The position numbers and the translations under genes are program-made. A stretch of DNA of 64,000 bases from Lineus longissimus (lineage: Eukaryota; Nemertea; Pilidiophora; Heteronemertea; Lineidae), in the NCBI RefSeq assembly GCF_910592395.1, contig NC_088325.1:5115501-5179500 (forward strand). Reading direction: 5' to 3'. Below are positions 1 through 8,681 of the stretch, one piece after another (within the stretch, counting starts at the first letter, position 1; each line of letters opens with the position of its first letter). Under the pieces are notes generated by a model, which made no database searches, was not told the origin of the DNA, and worked only from the letters and a program-made list of their open reading frames with translations.

Positions 1-300
1 GAAAAGGAGGAAGAAGAATTAGAGGAAGAAGAACCACAATCTCAAAATACTGATGTATCACTGCGTGAATCTAGTAGTAATACTTATGTCTATGTACTAG
101 GTTTAGGTGCAATTATTTTAGCATCATTTATCATGTTTAAGAAACTTCCTAAAAAAGTAAGTAAAGAGCAGCGATCAGGCTCAACTCGAGCTACGCTCTC
201 AGGACAAAGTCCGAATGAAGCAGTCATGAAGGGATCAATTAACCCTCTTGTTAAACCTGTAGTTAAAGAGAAGAAATGTACTATTCCTTTAATGGAATGA
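1..300 (+). CDS. Polinton membrane protein, 3' end only
   Basis: This open frame enters from the left edge and stops at TGA 298-300, leaving 99 codons. It begins with a run of glutamates, then a polar linker, then a hydrophobic stretch of about 17 residues (fragment residues 31-47, VYVLGLGAIILASFIMF) followed by KKLPKKV, the usual positive stop-transfer pattern. The tail is basic. It therefore looks like the C-terminal anchor of a single-pass membrane protein. A double-hairpin repeat (185-214) is read in frame as RATLSGQSP, eight residues after the membrane segment. The function is not recognised; in Polintons such proteins are probably virion or membrane associated. The start lies outside the window. 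Confidence 0.6.
   Translation, partial: EKEEEELEEEEPQSQNTDVSLRESSSNTYVYVLGLGAIILASFIMFKKLPKKVSKEQRSGSTRATLSGQSPNEAVMKGSINPLVKPVVKEKKCTIPLME
185..214. repeat. Double-hairpin repeat, copy 1 (in frame)
   Basis: The 30-base unit is CTC + GAGC(N3)GCTC + TCA + GGAC(N3)GTCC + GA. Here the loops are TAC and AAA. It is read inside the membrane protein in the phase CGA-GCT. Confidence 0.85.
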
Positions 301-311
301 TCTCATCAGGT

Positions 312-402
312 GGTCAAGCTTTGCTCTCTGGACTTTGTCCTAGTCAAGCTTTGCTCTCTGGACTTTGTCCTAGTCCGACTTCGTCTTGAGAGCTCTGCTC
401 GA
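312..402. repeat. Three double-hairpin repeats at a gene 3' end
   Basis: Two direct 30-base copies (312-341 and 342-371, first stem AGC-TTT-GCT, second stem GGAC-TTT-GTCC) are followed by one copy in the opposite orientation (373-402). The stop codon of the 326-aa gene lies within this cluster. Confidence 0.85.
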
Positions 403-1324
403 TTCTTAACTCTAAAGAAACCTCTGTTCCTCTGAAATTAACTAGCTTACCATTCTCATCAGTGATTTCGAATTTTATGTGATTAGTACACTTATTTATC
501 GTTTTCTTACAATTCGGTTCGTATCGCTGCATTTTTATTTGGTCACCATCTTCTACAGGTATGATGCAGAAAATGTTAGATGGTTTATTGTTGTAGAGGG
601 TATTAGCTTTGTCAACCAAATTAGCTTGCAGGAATAGATATTTCCTGTAAAAGTTGAGTGGTCTTGTGGAGTAGTATTTTCCTTTCTTGGTGAATTTAGT
701 TTGCTTAAAGCCAAACCACTCATTCACCACTGTGAGCTGTTTTTCTATCACCTCTCTTATGGTTTTGCTTATTTGAAAACCTTCTGTGTTTCTCTCAATC
801 TTGATTTTTTCATTTTTATCTAACTTGTCTACTTTCAGAGGGTACTCTTTATCCTCTGTAAGTTCAAGGGTTATGTAATTATTGTTATCACAGTAAATTT
901 TCACATGGCTTATTCCAATTTCTTTTATGTATTTTTGCCATACCTCACAAAACTCACTTAAACTAAAATGTCGAGAGTATGGAAATGTGTATTGAGTAAT
1001 GGTGTCTTTAGTTGTGGTAGAATCATTTTCCAAATGCCGTTCGCAAATTTTCATGACTTCCTTTTCAAGTGTATCTGTTTCAAGTCCAGGAGCAAATAAT
1101 GTCCTACACCATAATTGTTTATCTAAGGGCTCATGTGTTGTAATTCTGGTTATTTCGACTAGAAATGAGAAAATCCTTACTCCCTCTGGTAGAAAATCAC
1201 CTGTCCACCATGAATTGTAAAAGGTTATCGATTTCAAAGTAATGGATTTTATGTCTAATTGGTCTGTTAAGTAGTACTCAAATTTGGCTTCATTACATTC
1301 TTGTTCATTTATTATGAAGTCCAT
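344..1324 (-). CDS. Polinton virion-like protein, penton-like pattern, 326 aa
   Basis: The 326-residue protein reads from ATG 1324. Near the N terminus (about residues 26-40) it has a strand pattern ending in ITFYNSWW, and near the C terminus FEITDENGKLVNFRGTEVSL. Paired patterns of this kind (a 'FYNS' segment early, a D-x-G-x-x-F strand late) occur in jelly-roll minor capsid or spike-like proteins of invertebrate Polintons. I infer, but cannot prove, a capsid-surface role. It is transcribed divergently from polymerase B with 56 bases between the ATGs. The upstream context is AAATAGAAATG, shared with the major capsid gene. The last 17 or so residues and the stop codon lie inside tandem double-hairpin repeats, so this C terminus appears to have been supplied by the repeat. 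Confidence 0.55.
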   Translation of the reverse strand: MDFIINEQECNEAKFEYYLTDQLDIKSITLKSITFYNSWWTGDFLPEGVRIFSFLVEITRITTHEPLDKQLWCRTLFAPGLETDTLEKEVMKICERHLENDSTTTKDTITQYTFPYSRHFSLSEFCEVWQKYIKEIGISHVKIYCDNNNYITLELTEDKEYPLKVDKLDKNEKIKIERNTEGFQISKTIREVIEKQLTVVNEWFGFKQTKFTKKGKYYSTRPLNFYRKYLFLQANLVDKANTLYNNKPSNIFCIIPVEDGDQIKMQRYEPNCKKTINKCTNHIKFEITDENGKLVNFRGTEVSLELRIEQSSQDEVGLGQSPESKA

Positions 1325-1380
1325 TTCTATTTAATTCAAGATATTTATTGAATTTAATAAATTTTAATCTAATAAATAGA

Positions 1381-4300
1381 ATGACTGATAAGAATCAGAA
1401 AATACTTTGCACTACATGTGACAAGTACATATCCTACAATAATATGGCTATTCACAGGAGAACCAAAGGTCACTTAAGTAAATTAAATCCGGATTATGTG
1501 CCTCTTGCTCAACCCCGAGCCCCATCCCTGATCCCTAAAACTATGGATAAGAAACTTGCATTTGAGGAAAATGAGCTAGATGGCATAAAGAAAGTGAGTG
1601 GAATAGAAATAGTAAAACAATTTGGCAAGCCTGTAGTCACCATTAGTTTGAAGATTGACAGAGAAGCTAAACAAGTGTATGAATACAGAGATAAATTAGA
1701 GGAGGTATTATTTCAACTCAATGATTACCATCACAAAATTAGCATATCAGTATTTGCTCAGTTTGATCGTCAGGGTGAAAGTGTAACACACCCCATACAG
1801 TCTCCAATGGAAAGCATAATTTCAAGGAACCAGGCAATTTATGCCATAACCAACCAGTTAAACTACATTAAGACACAGATTGAGGAAAGGTACTTTCAAG
1901 GTTCTGGACTTACTTTAAATAAAATAGAGTCTTGTAACATGACCATCTGTTCTTACAAGAGGTGTAAAGGTGGTCATTACACTAAATTACCATTTAAAAC
2001 AAAAGCAGTAATAAATGTGGAATCAAATGACAATAAATGTTTTCTCTGGTCTTTATTGGCCGCTAAATATCTGAAAGAAAATCCAGAGACGGACTTTGTC
2101 CTGAGAGCAGAGCTCGAGAGTACATTCAATATCACTACCGATATCAAAATCAAATCATTTCCTGTATGTATTCAAAAGGATATCCCTAAGATAGAGAGTG
2201 ATAATAATCTCAAGATTAATGTGTTCAAGTTAGAGAACGAATGGGCTAAGAGCACCTGTGAGGCAAAACTAGAACCTCTCTACCTGTCCAAGAATTATGA
2301 TGATGATGATGTCATCGATCTGTTGTATTTCAAGGACCATTTCATGTACATAAGAGACATCAATCTTTTCTTCAGGACACTAGCTCATAGAGTGTATCTT
2401 TGCAGGAGATGCATTAATTACTTTTACAGGAAGTCAACACTAGATAAACATAAAAAGAAATGTGGAGAACACGATTACTGTAAGATTACTTTGCCTCCAC
2501 CTAACAGTAAATGGTCACAAATTAAATTTGAAAAACACTCATTCAAAAATAGAGTTCCGTTTGTGATCTATGCTGATTTCGAAGCGATAAGCGAACCTTG
2601 TTCTTCTGCCGAAGGCAACATACCAGTAGTATCAGTAGAGCCACCTATGATGAAAGAGCCGAGTTCAAAGAAACTTTTTAAACAAAATGCATCAGCTGTT
2701 GGTGTTTATGTTCACTCAGACTAAACACACCTTTACAGTAGCCAGTATGTGTCTCACAGGGGTGCTGATGTTGTAGATGTGTTCTGTAATTGGTTAATCA
2801 GGATGGAAGAACAATTCTCTAATTTATTGAACTGTAACTTTCCTCTGACAATGACAGATGAAGACTCGAGCTCTGCTCTCAGGACGAAGTCCGACTGGCA
2901 TAAATATCAATTAGAGACACATTGTTACTATTGTAATCAACCTTTGGGATATGACAAGGTCAAGGATCATGATCACTACTGTGGTAGATATCGAGGTGCT
3001 GCTCACAACTCGTGTAATTTGAATGAAAAGAAAGCTATATTTGTTCCAGTGTTTTTTCACAATCTCAGTAATTACGATTCTCACTTATTTATTAAAGAAT
3101 TAATGAATAAGCTACCGAAGTACAAGAAACTGAAAATACTTGCCAAAACATCAGAGGAATACATTTCATTTCAGATCGGTTGTTTCAGGTTTTTGGACTC
3201 GTACAGATTCCTGCAGTCCAGTTTAGACAACATAACCAAATCAATGTTGGATGATGATTTTAAAATTACCAGACAGCTGTTCCCAAATACCACTGACTTT
3301 AAGCTATTGAGGAAGAAGGGTTCAGTACCTTACTCTTTTTACACATCACATGAAAGCTACAATGTTACTTACCTAGAAAAGTCTATGTTTTTTGACGAAT
3401 TGAAAAATGAAATGGCACCTGATTCTGCCTATGATGAGGCTAAGGTAATATGGGATCATTTCAAGATCAGGAATCACGGTGAGTTCATTGACCTCTACCT
3501 CAAAACTGATATGATCCTTTTAGCTGATTTATTTGAGAAATTCAGGGATGTCAATTTGAACTACTTTCAGATAGATCCCTGTCACTGTTACTCGGCACCA
3601 GGCCTAACCTGGCAAGCTGGTTTGAAGTACACAGGAATAAACCTAGAACTACTGACTGATACCAACATCTTACTTACTTTTGAGAAAGCAATACGAGGTG
3701 GAATTTCGGGTGTTATGGGAACAAGACATGTCAAGTCAGATGAACACCACAAACTACTCTACATAGACGCAAATAATCTCTACGGCTGGTCTATGATGGA
3801 ACCTCAACCCTATGGTAGTTTTGAAATGATAGATATTGATCCACTCGAGCTATGCTCTCAGGACAAAGTCCGACTTAACATGAATGTTATCAGTAAAGAG
3901 CAGATTATGGCAATTCCAAGTGATAGTGAAGTAGGCTACTTCTTAGAGGTTGATTTGGAGTATCCAGGAAATATTAAATTTAAGTCAAGGAACTTTCCAT
4001 TCTGTCCCGAATCTCTCTTTATTGAAGATGATGAATTAAGTCCTTACCAGAGAGAGTTACTGGGTGATGATAAAAGATCAAATGTAGAGAAACTAATACT
4101 AACACAAAAGGATAAAACTAATTACATAGTGCATTACAGAATGCTACAATTTTACCTCAAGCACGGAATGGTACTTAAGAGGGTTCATTCAGTGATAAGC
4201 TTTAAACAATCAAAGTGGTTAGCACCATACATTGATTTTAACACTAAAAGACGTATGGATTCTAAGACTGATTTTGAGAAAGACTATTTTAAACTGATGA

Positions 4301-5124
4301 ACAATTCTTTTTATGGAAAAACTTGTGAGAATGTAAGGAACAGGGTTGAAATTGAATTTGTATCGGACGGGGAGAGAGCCAGGAATGTAATGGCCAATCC
4401 CAGGTTTTCATCGATATGCGTATTTGACGAACATAATGCTGCTATTAGCATGAGGAAAACATCAATGAAATTCAACAAACCAATCTACATAGGAGCTTCA
4501 GTACTTGAATTGTCTAAATTATCAATGTATGAATTCTATTATGAAGTTCTTCAACCGTACTTTGGTGAGAAAAATATTGAACTGCTGTATCTAGATACAG
4601 ATTCCTTTGTACTTAACATTAATACTGATGACTTAACTAAAGACTTAAAGGAGTTGAAACACTATTTTGACTTCAGTAATTATCCAAAAGATCATCCACT
4701 CTATGATACCAGTAAGAAGAAGGTACCAGGCTACTTTAAGGATGAGCTAGGAGGAGTAGAGATGACTGAATTCATTGCCCTGAGAAGTAAGATGTACGCT
4801 TACAGGACCAAGACTATGTCTGGAGAGCAAGGCTCGACAAAAGATTACGATTCTAAGAAATTGAAGGGTATTGCCAAGAATGTAGTAAGGAGAAATATCT
4901 CATTTGATGACTATGTTGATTGTCTTGAAAAGAGTAGGTCATTTTACCACAAGATGAGACACTTAAGATCAGATAAACACCAAATCTATTTGGAAGAAGT
5001 TGACAAAAAAAGCCTCAGTCCTTTTGATGACAAGAGGTTCATACTTGAAGATGGAATAAGCACCTTACCATTTGGAATGTATTATGAAGGCTACATAGAT
5101 TACAGCGATTCAAACTTCGCTTGA
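1381..5124 (+). CDS. polB: Protein-primed DNA polymerase B (pPolB) with one internal stop codon
   Basis: One frame of 1,248 codons from ATG 1381 (an in-frame TTG lies 33 bases upstream) to TGA 5122-5124, broken only by TAA at 2722-2724. It would replicate the element from a protein primer. Visible in order: an N-terminal C2H2-like finger (residues 10-31); a cysteine-protease-like block with DNKCFLWS (Cys about 220) and a later H in DHFMYIRD; a CRRC...HKKKC finger (about 341-365); ExoI DFE (399); a CYYC...HDHYC...C zinc module like endonuclease VII; ExoII FHNLSNYDSH; ExoIII YLKTDMILL (about 705); PolA DANNLYG (about 796); PolB KLMNNSFYGKT (about 971); PolC YLDTDS (about 1070); and a KMYAY motif (about 1137). 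All catalytic motifs are intact on both sides of the break. Three double-hairpin repeats are read in frame. Confidence 0.93.
2089..2118. repeat. Double-hairpin repeat in polymerase B (minus orientation)
   Basis: GGAC-TTT-GTCC, TGA, GAGC-AGA-GCTC, read as TDFVLRAELE a few residues beyond the protease-like motif. No frame change. Confidence 0.85.
2722..2724 (+). other. In-frame TAA stop inside polymerase B
   Basis: The codon TAA interrupts the polymerase frame at codon 448, 49 codons after the ExoI motif and before the zinc module and ExoII. The frame is unchanged on both sides, and no other stop occurs for 447 codons upstream or 799 codons downstream. It could be a recent nonsense mutation, a sequencing error, or a recoded stop. 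A GTG at 2749 is only an apparent restart and is unlikely to be used in a eukaryote. Confidence 0.9.
2865..2894. repeat. Double-hairpin repeat in polymerase B (plus orientation)
   Basis: Loops TCT and GAA; read as SSALRTKSD just before the endonuclease VII-like zinc module, in the phase TCG-AGC. Confidence 0.85.
3844..3873. repeat. Double-hairpin repeat in polymerase B (plus orientation, third phase)
   Basis: Loops TAT and AAA; read as LELCSQDKVR after the PolA motif, in the phase CTC-GAG-CTA. Together with copies 185 and 2865 this shows all three reading phases in use. Confidence 0.85.
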
Positions 5125-5127
5125 GTA

Positions 5128-5154
5128 CGACTACGTCTTGAGAACAAAGTTCGA
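5128..5154. repeat. Double-hairpin repeat after polymerase stop, GAAC variant
   Basis: GAC-TAC-GTC, TTGA, then GAAC-AAA-GTTC. The second stem has A-T pairs where other copies have G-C, on both sides of the stem. Confidence 0.75.
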
Positions 5155-5285
5155 TTAAACTAATGAATAGGGTGGTGCTGATGGTAGTGTTACTTGGTGA
5201 AATTCATCCCTAACACCGAAGTCATGATAATAGTGATAGTGATACACCACATTAGGATTAGGACGTAGTCCGGGTCCTGTTTGAT
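5155..5285. other. Polymerase/membrane-protein convergent gap
   Basis: This short convergent intergenic stretch carries AT-rich simple sequence (GATAATAGTGATAGTGATAC) and a lone hairpin GGAC-GTA-GTCC at 5261-5271, a half unit of the double-hairpin family. No gene is seen. Confidence 0.5.
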
Positions 5286-5945
5286 TTACTGAACTTTTAG
5301 TTTTTCTAGCATCTCTGTCTGTGCTAGTTTTTTTCCTTCTTCTAAAAAAGTCTTCTTTAAAGACTCTACATCAACAGCTGAACTTGCCTCCCTTTGTTTT
5401 TTCCTAATGGCATTTTTCATCGAAATGTATTTCTCCTTCTCCTTGAGAATCAAAGTAAACTCATCTGTAGATATGTGAGAATCGGTTAAGGCTTTACTAA
5501 CCAAATCATTGATTGTGTTCAGTTTTGAAATTGCCAACATTCTGATATTCTCATGCTTTTCAATTTTCTTAAGAATATTCTTTTTCTCCCAGCCTAAGGC
5601 TGATGAAATAATGGCACTACCTATTGTTACGCCACCCAAAGCTAAGCCTATCGGTGCCGTGATTACACCAGCTAGAGCGGAAACACCAACAGATCCGGCT
5701 GCTACGCTAGTTAAATTAAGGAAATGGCTAATGCCAGTAATTACGCTAAATGCTTTTTTGTACTTTGAAAATATCTTTCTTCTAAATTCAATCTCGCTTT
5801 CTAAGAAACTCTTAACCTCACATATTTGTTGTAGTCTGAAAGCCTGAGGGTTACTTTCTGTATGCTTTTCAGACCTTTCATAGTTCAAATGACTTTCAGA
5901 GTTTAAATTACTTAAATCTGGATAAACCTTATTGTCTCCATCCAT
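5286..5945 (-). CDS. Conserved Polinton glycine-rich membrane protein, 219 aa
   Basis: The protein starts at ATG 5945 in the TTAAATG context. An N-terminal polar region (residues 1-45) is followed by a basic helix (FRRKIFSKYKKA), then a long hydrophobic glycine/alanine segment (about 70-117, including GVITAPIGLALGGVTIG). A charged helical C-terminal half follows, with KHENIRMLAISKLNTI and FTLILKEKEKYISMK. The order 'KYKK, glycine-rich membrane segment, KHE-I-LA-KLNTI, EF-IL-E-Y-MK' is one I recognise from invertebrate Polintons; I know of no proven function. A particle-membrane or membrane-active role is inference. It sits 4 bases downstream of the 95-aa gene on the same strand. Confidence 0.7.
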   Translation of the reverse strand: MDGDNKVYPDLSNLNSESHLNYERSEKHTESNPQAFRLQQICEVKSFLESEIEFRRKIFSKYKKAFSVITGISHFLNLTSVAAGSVGVSALAGVITAPIGLALGGVTIGSAIISSALGWEKKNILKKIEKHENIRMLAISKLNTINDLVSKALTDSHISTDEFTLILKEKEKYISMKNAIRKKQREASSAVDVESLKKTFLEEGKKLAQTEMLEKLKVQ

Positions 5946-5949
5946 TTAA

Positions 5950-6237
5950 TTAGTGGGAATAACTAGAATCAGTTGTTCTGTCATTTCTAGTGTTTAGTGT
6001 TAATCCTACAGACACTACAGGTTTTTGAAGTACATTAAATTTTAAAGGTTTTTCTGACCCAACAGGTTTTTCTGACCCAACAGGTTTTTCTGTCCCAGCA
6101 GGCCCAGCAGGTTTTAAAGGTTTTTCGGGACCAGACTCCAACTTTGACTCTACTTCTGCCTCTAATTCTCTATGAAATCGTTCTAATCTTTCTTTCCAAT
6201 TACGTGGTCGTTTTGTGTAACCCCAAGTTCTATTCAT
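5950..6237 (-). CDS. Small Polinton protein with GSEKPV repeats, 95 aa
   Basis: The frame opens at ATG 6237 with a TTAATTAAATG leader, which supports it being a real gene. The N terminus is basic and probably helical (RNWKERLERFHRELEAEVE). The middle holds short repeats of the type EKPVGSEKPVGSEKPL, a proline/lysine-rich low-complexity stretch that matches a DNA-level repeat at 6060-6090. The C terminus is polar. I do not recognise a family. It lies 19 bases downstream of the HNH-like gene and just before the membrane protein gene, so the three may be transcribed in series. Confidence 0.5.
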   Translation of the reverse strand: MNRTWGYTKRPRNWKERLERFHRELEAEVESKLESGPEKPLKPAGPAGTEKPVGSEKPVGSEKPLKFNVLQKPVVSVGLTLNTRNDRTTDSSYSH

Positions 6238-6256
6238 TTAATTAAGTAAAATAAAA

Positions 6257-7432
6257 TCAATTCACTGCAAAGAGTAAATTTCTTTCAAGTCTATTATTCA
6301 ACTTAATCATCTCGTTTATGATTTCTGTCTGACTACATATGTTAATGTTCTGGTTCATTCTCATGTTATTATTTAAATTCGATAATCTATCAAGCAGATT
6401 CATATTTTCATCACGAAGATAATCCCCGAAATGCTGTGATATCACTATTTTCCAATCTGGTATTACATCCTGGTCTCGAAAGACAAACCAGTTTTCACTT
6501 CTCATTTTTACCATGAAATCCATTGACCTATCCAATTGATCCTTAAATAGTGTGTAGTCTACTTTAGCACTCTTCTGTCTGTTTTGTGTTTTAGACATTG
6601 GTCTAATGTTAAACCAAGCAAAGCACAGTTCAGGTTTATCTTTGAATTCCTTGATTGGTAAGACATGATCCAACTCTTCTTCTACTATTCGAACTCTGTT
6701 CTCGGGACTTTGTCCTATTGGAGATAGACTCCTCTGGTACTTTAACCACTGTGAGAAGAAACTGTCTGTACATCCTAGATTGAATGATGAATTACCGGTC
6801 GGACTTCGTCCTGAGAGCAGAGCTCGAGTACACTCTCCCTTAGAAATGCGGTTTAGACCAACTCTAATTTTGTGTCTGTCTCTATTACCATTTTGGTCAA
6901 GGTAATCCTTTTTGTAATATGAATTAAAACATGATCTACAGTTACCTCTATTTCCGTCTTTACCAAATTCACCATCACTTAGTAATTTATTTTCATAACA
7001 TTTATTACATACCCTGATTTTACTTGAACCACATTCTTTACAGTAATCAAGTAGTTTATTACGCCTGTTCTTTTCAAAATTAATTTCAGGTTTCTTTTCA
7101 CAGCACTTAACACAATAAATTGTAGGTTGATTTTCCATGTTTTGATTCATCATATTATTCTGATTTATCATATTTTGATTTTCCATATTTTGATTTTCCA
7201 TGTTTTGATTTAAGATAAACTGATTTATCATATTTTGATTTAACATAATCTGATTTATCAGATTTTGATTTAACATATTATTTTGATGCAAATAATACAA
7301 AAACTTCTGAATATTTTGATTCATCATATTATCATGATTCATCATATTATCATGATTCATCATATTATTCTGATTCATCATACCATTTTGATTCATCATA
7401 CCATTTTGATTATCAAATATTGCTCCATCCAT
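6257..7432 (-). CDS. Zinc-binding HNH-like endonuclease with Met-Asn repeats, 391 aa
   Basis: Residues 1-100 are almost entirely methionine/asparagine repeats (MMNQN, MENQN), encoded by a short tandem repeat. Then come several C-x2-C pairs (CVKC, CKEC, CNKC, CRSC), consistent with zinc ribbons. Around residues 250-290 lies LDHVLPIKEF followed by CFAWFNIRPMSKTQN and a lysine, the DHV-x-P ... N-x-x-P ... N-x-x-K arrangement of HNH-type nucleases. I infer a DNA endonuclease. Two double-hairpin repeats are inserted in frame (ALLSGRSP and IGQSPENR) just before and between the zinc and HNH parts. The start context AGAAAGAAATG belongs to the second start class. It is probably accessory cargo rather than a core Polinton gene. 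Confidence 0.65.
   Translation of the reverse strand: MDGAIFDNQNGMMNQNGMMNQNNMMNHDNMMNHDNMMNQNIQKFLYYLHQNNMLNQNLINQIMLNQNMINQFILNQNMENQNMENQNMINQNNMMNQNMENQPTIYCVKCCEKKPEINFEKNRRNKLLDYCKECGSSKIRVCNKCYENKLLSDGEFGKDGNRGNCRSCFNSYYKKDYLDQNGNRDRHKIRVGLNRISKGECTRALLSGRSPTGNSSFNLGCTDSFFSQWLKYQRSLSPIGQSPENRVRIVEEELDHVLPIKEFKDKPELCFAWFNIRPMSKTQNRQKSAKVDYTLFKDQLDRSMDFMVKMRSENWFVFRDQDVIPDWKIVISQHFGDYLRDENMNLLDRLSNLNNNMRMNQNINICSQTEIINEMIKLNNRLERNLLFAVN
6690..6719. repeat. Double-hairpin repeat in HNH-like gene, GAAC variant
   Basis: GAAC-TCT-GTTC, TCG, GGAC-TTT-GTCC. The first stem is changed from GAGC/GCTC to GAAC/GTTC with pairing kept. Read in frame as IGQSPENR on the minus strand. Confidence 0.8.
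6799..6828. repeat. Double-hairpin repeat in HNH-like gene
   Basis: GGAC-TTC-GTCC, TGA, GAGC-AGA-GCTC; read on the minus strand as RALLSGRSP. Confidence 0.85.
7137..7430. repeat. Tandem short repeat encoding Met-Asn tract
   Basis: Variants of TTTTGATTCATCATA and TTTTGATTTTCCATA recur across about 290 bases inside the HNH-like gene. All keep reading frame and produce the MNQN/MENQN tract. Imperfect repeat units suggest growth by slippage. Confidence 0.85.
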
Positions 7433-7491
7433 TTCTTTCTTTGTTTAGTAGGACATTTTTTTTTTAAATTACGTTTTTCGAACTTGTTCTT

Positions 7492-7505
7492 GTGACTTAA
7501 GTCAC
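7492..7505. repeat. 14-base perfect palindrome between HNH-like and integrase genes
   Basis: GTGACTTAAGTCAC is self-complementary and follows a second hairpin, GAAC-TT-GTTC, at 7480-7489. The pair lies in the 88-base gap just after the integrase stop. It may be a degenerate relative of the double-hairpin repeats, or a terminator-like structure. Confidence 0.5.
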
Positions 7506-7520
7506 TTTAGAGACTTTATT

Positions 7521-8672
7521 TCATTTCAATGATTTGATATCAGAAACTGGTAACCATTCATTGAACTTATCACTGTAACCCTTCCACATCACTAATCCGT
7601 ATTTCTTGCCTTTACTGGTCTTGTACCTTAGGATTTTCTCGATCTTGTACACTAGCTGGTCAGGATTAGGAACATAGCTCAATTCCTCTTCATAGAAATA
7701 TCCTTGAATTTCTTCTTTGTGGTAATCCTCAAGCTGGTAGACGATAGGGTGAGTAAATATGATCTGTTTGATTTGGAACACCTCCTCAGTGTAGTTGGGC
7801 ATGTAACCTTTACCGAAAATGGACTTGTACTTCGAAATTCTTACACTGTCACCTACTTTGTACTTTGGATCACCAAATGTCTCTTTGAGGTGAAGACCGT
7901 AAAGATTGTACCACACTGTTCCTTCGTTTTCCATCTTTCTGGCGTCTACAGGTTTCATACCTATTGATGAGTGAAATGTGTTATTGTAGCCGCTGACCAG
8001 GTCATCCAGAACATCAATCCACTTGTCAGTCTCCTTAGCGGTGAAATAACGCCACATTTTTTCTTTAAGGGTTCTATTGAATCTCTCTACTACTGCTGCC
8101 TTCTTATCAGATTTTGTGGAGAACCATTCTATGTCATTTTCTGTTAAGAGTTCCTTGAAGTGTTTGTTGTAAAATTCTTTACCGTCATCAAACTGGATTT
8201 TCGTTGGTTTTGCTTCCTCAAATATCACTTTAAATGCATCTCTGATTTCTTCTCCCCTCTTACTCTTAACTGCTAGAGCCCAAGAAAAACGACTAAATAT
8301 ATCTATGACTGTTAAAATGAATCTGAAACCCTTATTCTGTTTCTCAAATTTTTGCATGTCAACCAGATCTGCTTGCCATTGTTGATCGATGTACGATACC
8401 ATTGTCTTCCTGAAGGTGAATTTCTTAATGGCCGGTTTGTGTAGTTGGTGAGTTGGTAGTGTTTCTAGAAATTCTTTCACTTCTTTTTTTTTAATAAGTT
8501 TTCCTGAGCGGGACTTTGTCCCTAACAACGAAGTTGTGCTCTGCTCTCGTGACGAAGTCATATCTTCCTTGACCTGTTTCCAGATTTTACTCAAAGAACT
8601 GTAAGCCACGGGACTCTCGGGGTTGTAGTACAAATCCCTTAGATACTGCTGTGTGTCATCCTTTACATTCAT
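7521..8672 (-). CDS. int: Polinton integrase, RVE family with C-terminal chromodomain, 383 aa
   Basis: This retrovirus-type integrase would join the element's ends to host DNA. The core shows WQADLVDM (Asp 102), FDDGKEF (Asp 162) and VVERFNRT (Glu 196), with 33 residues between the second acidic residue and the glutamate. The C-terminal 45 residues form a chromodomain (YKIEKILRYK ... YGLVMWKGYSDKFNEWLPVSDI), which in related integrases directs insertion to marked chromatin. Residues 37-58 (SSREQSTTSLLGTKSRSG) come from a cluster of hairpin repeats placed before the catalytic core. The start at 8672 faces the ATPase start at 8677 across a shared palindrome. The frame is intact with no sign of decay. 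Confidence 0.95.
   Translation of the reverse strand: MNVKDDTQQYLRDLYYNPESPVAYSSLSKIWKQVKEDMTSSREQSTTSLLGTKSRSGKLIKKKEVKEFLETLPTHQLHKPAIKKFTFRKTMVSYIDQQWQADLVDMQKFEKQNKGFRFILTVIDIFSRFSWALAVKSKRGEEIRDAFKVIFEEAKPTKIQFDDGKEFYNKHFKELLTENDIEWFSTKSDKKAAVVERFNRTLKEKMWRYFTAKETDKWIDVLDDLVSGYNNTFHSSIGMKPVDARKMENEGTVWYNLYGLHLKETFGDPKYKVGDSVRISKYKSIFGKGYMPNYTEEVFQIKQIIFTHPIVYQLEDYHKEEIQGYFYEEELSYVPNPDQLVYKIEKILRYKTSKGKKYGLVMWKGYSDKFNEWLPVSDIKSLK
8506..8561. repeat. Cluster of hairpin variants in integrase gene
   Basis: GGGAC-TTT-GTCCC (8510-8522), ACAAC-GAA-GTTGT (8525-8537), a GCTCTGCTC remnant and TGAC-GAA-GTCA (8550-8560) follow one another. Three different stems with the same 3-base loop size all pair perfectly. 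The cluster is read in frame in the integrase N-terminal region. Confidence 0.75.
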
Positions 8673-8681
8673 TTAAATGAG
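8667..8681. promoter_or_regulatory. Palindromic divergent start, CATTTAAATG
   Basis: CATTTAAATG (8670-8679) is a perfect palindrome in which the integrase ATG (minus) and the ATPase ATG (plus) are only 4 bases apart. Each strand reads TTTAAATG at its start codon. The 5' leaders of the two genes must therefore overlap the other gene's coding region, or each message starts within a few bases of its ATG. It resembles poxvirus late promoters (TAAATG), though equivalence is inference. Confidence 0.55.

Noticed and set aside
1348-1380. Polymerase start at TTG 1348
   Set aside because: TTG starts are not expected in animals; ATG 1381 has the AAATAGAATG context shared with other genes.
2749-5124. 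Separate polymerase gene starting at GTG 2749
   Set aside because: Same frame as the upstream part, no ATG, and it would lack ExoI; better seen as one gene with a stop.
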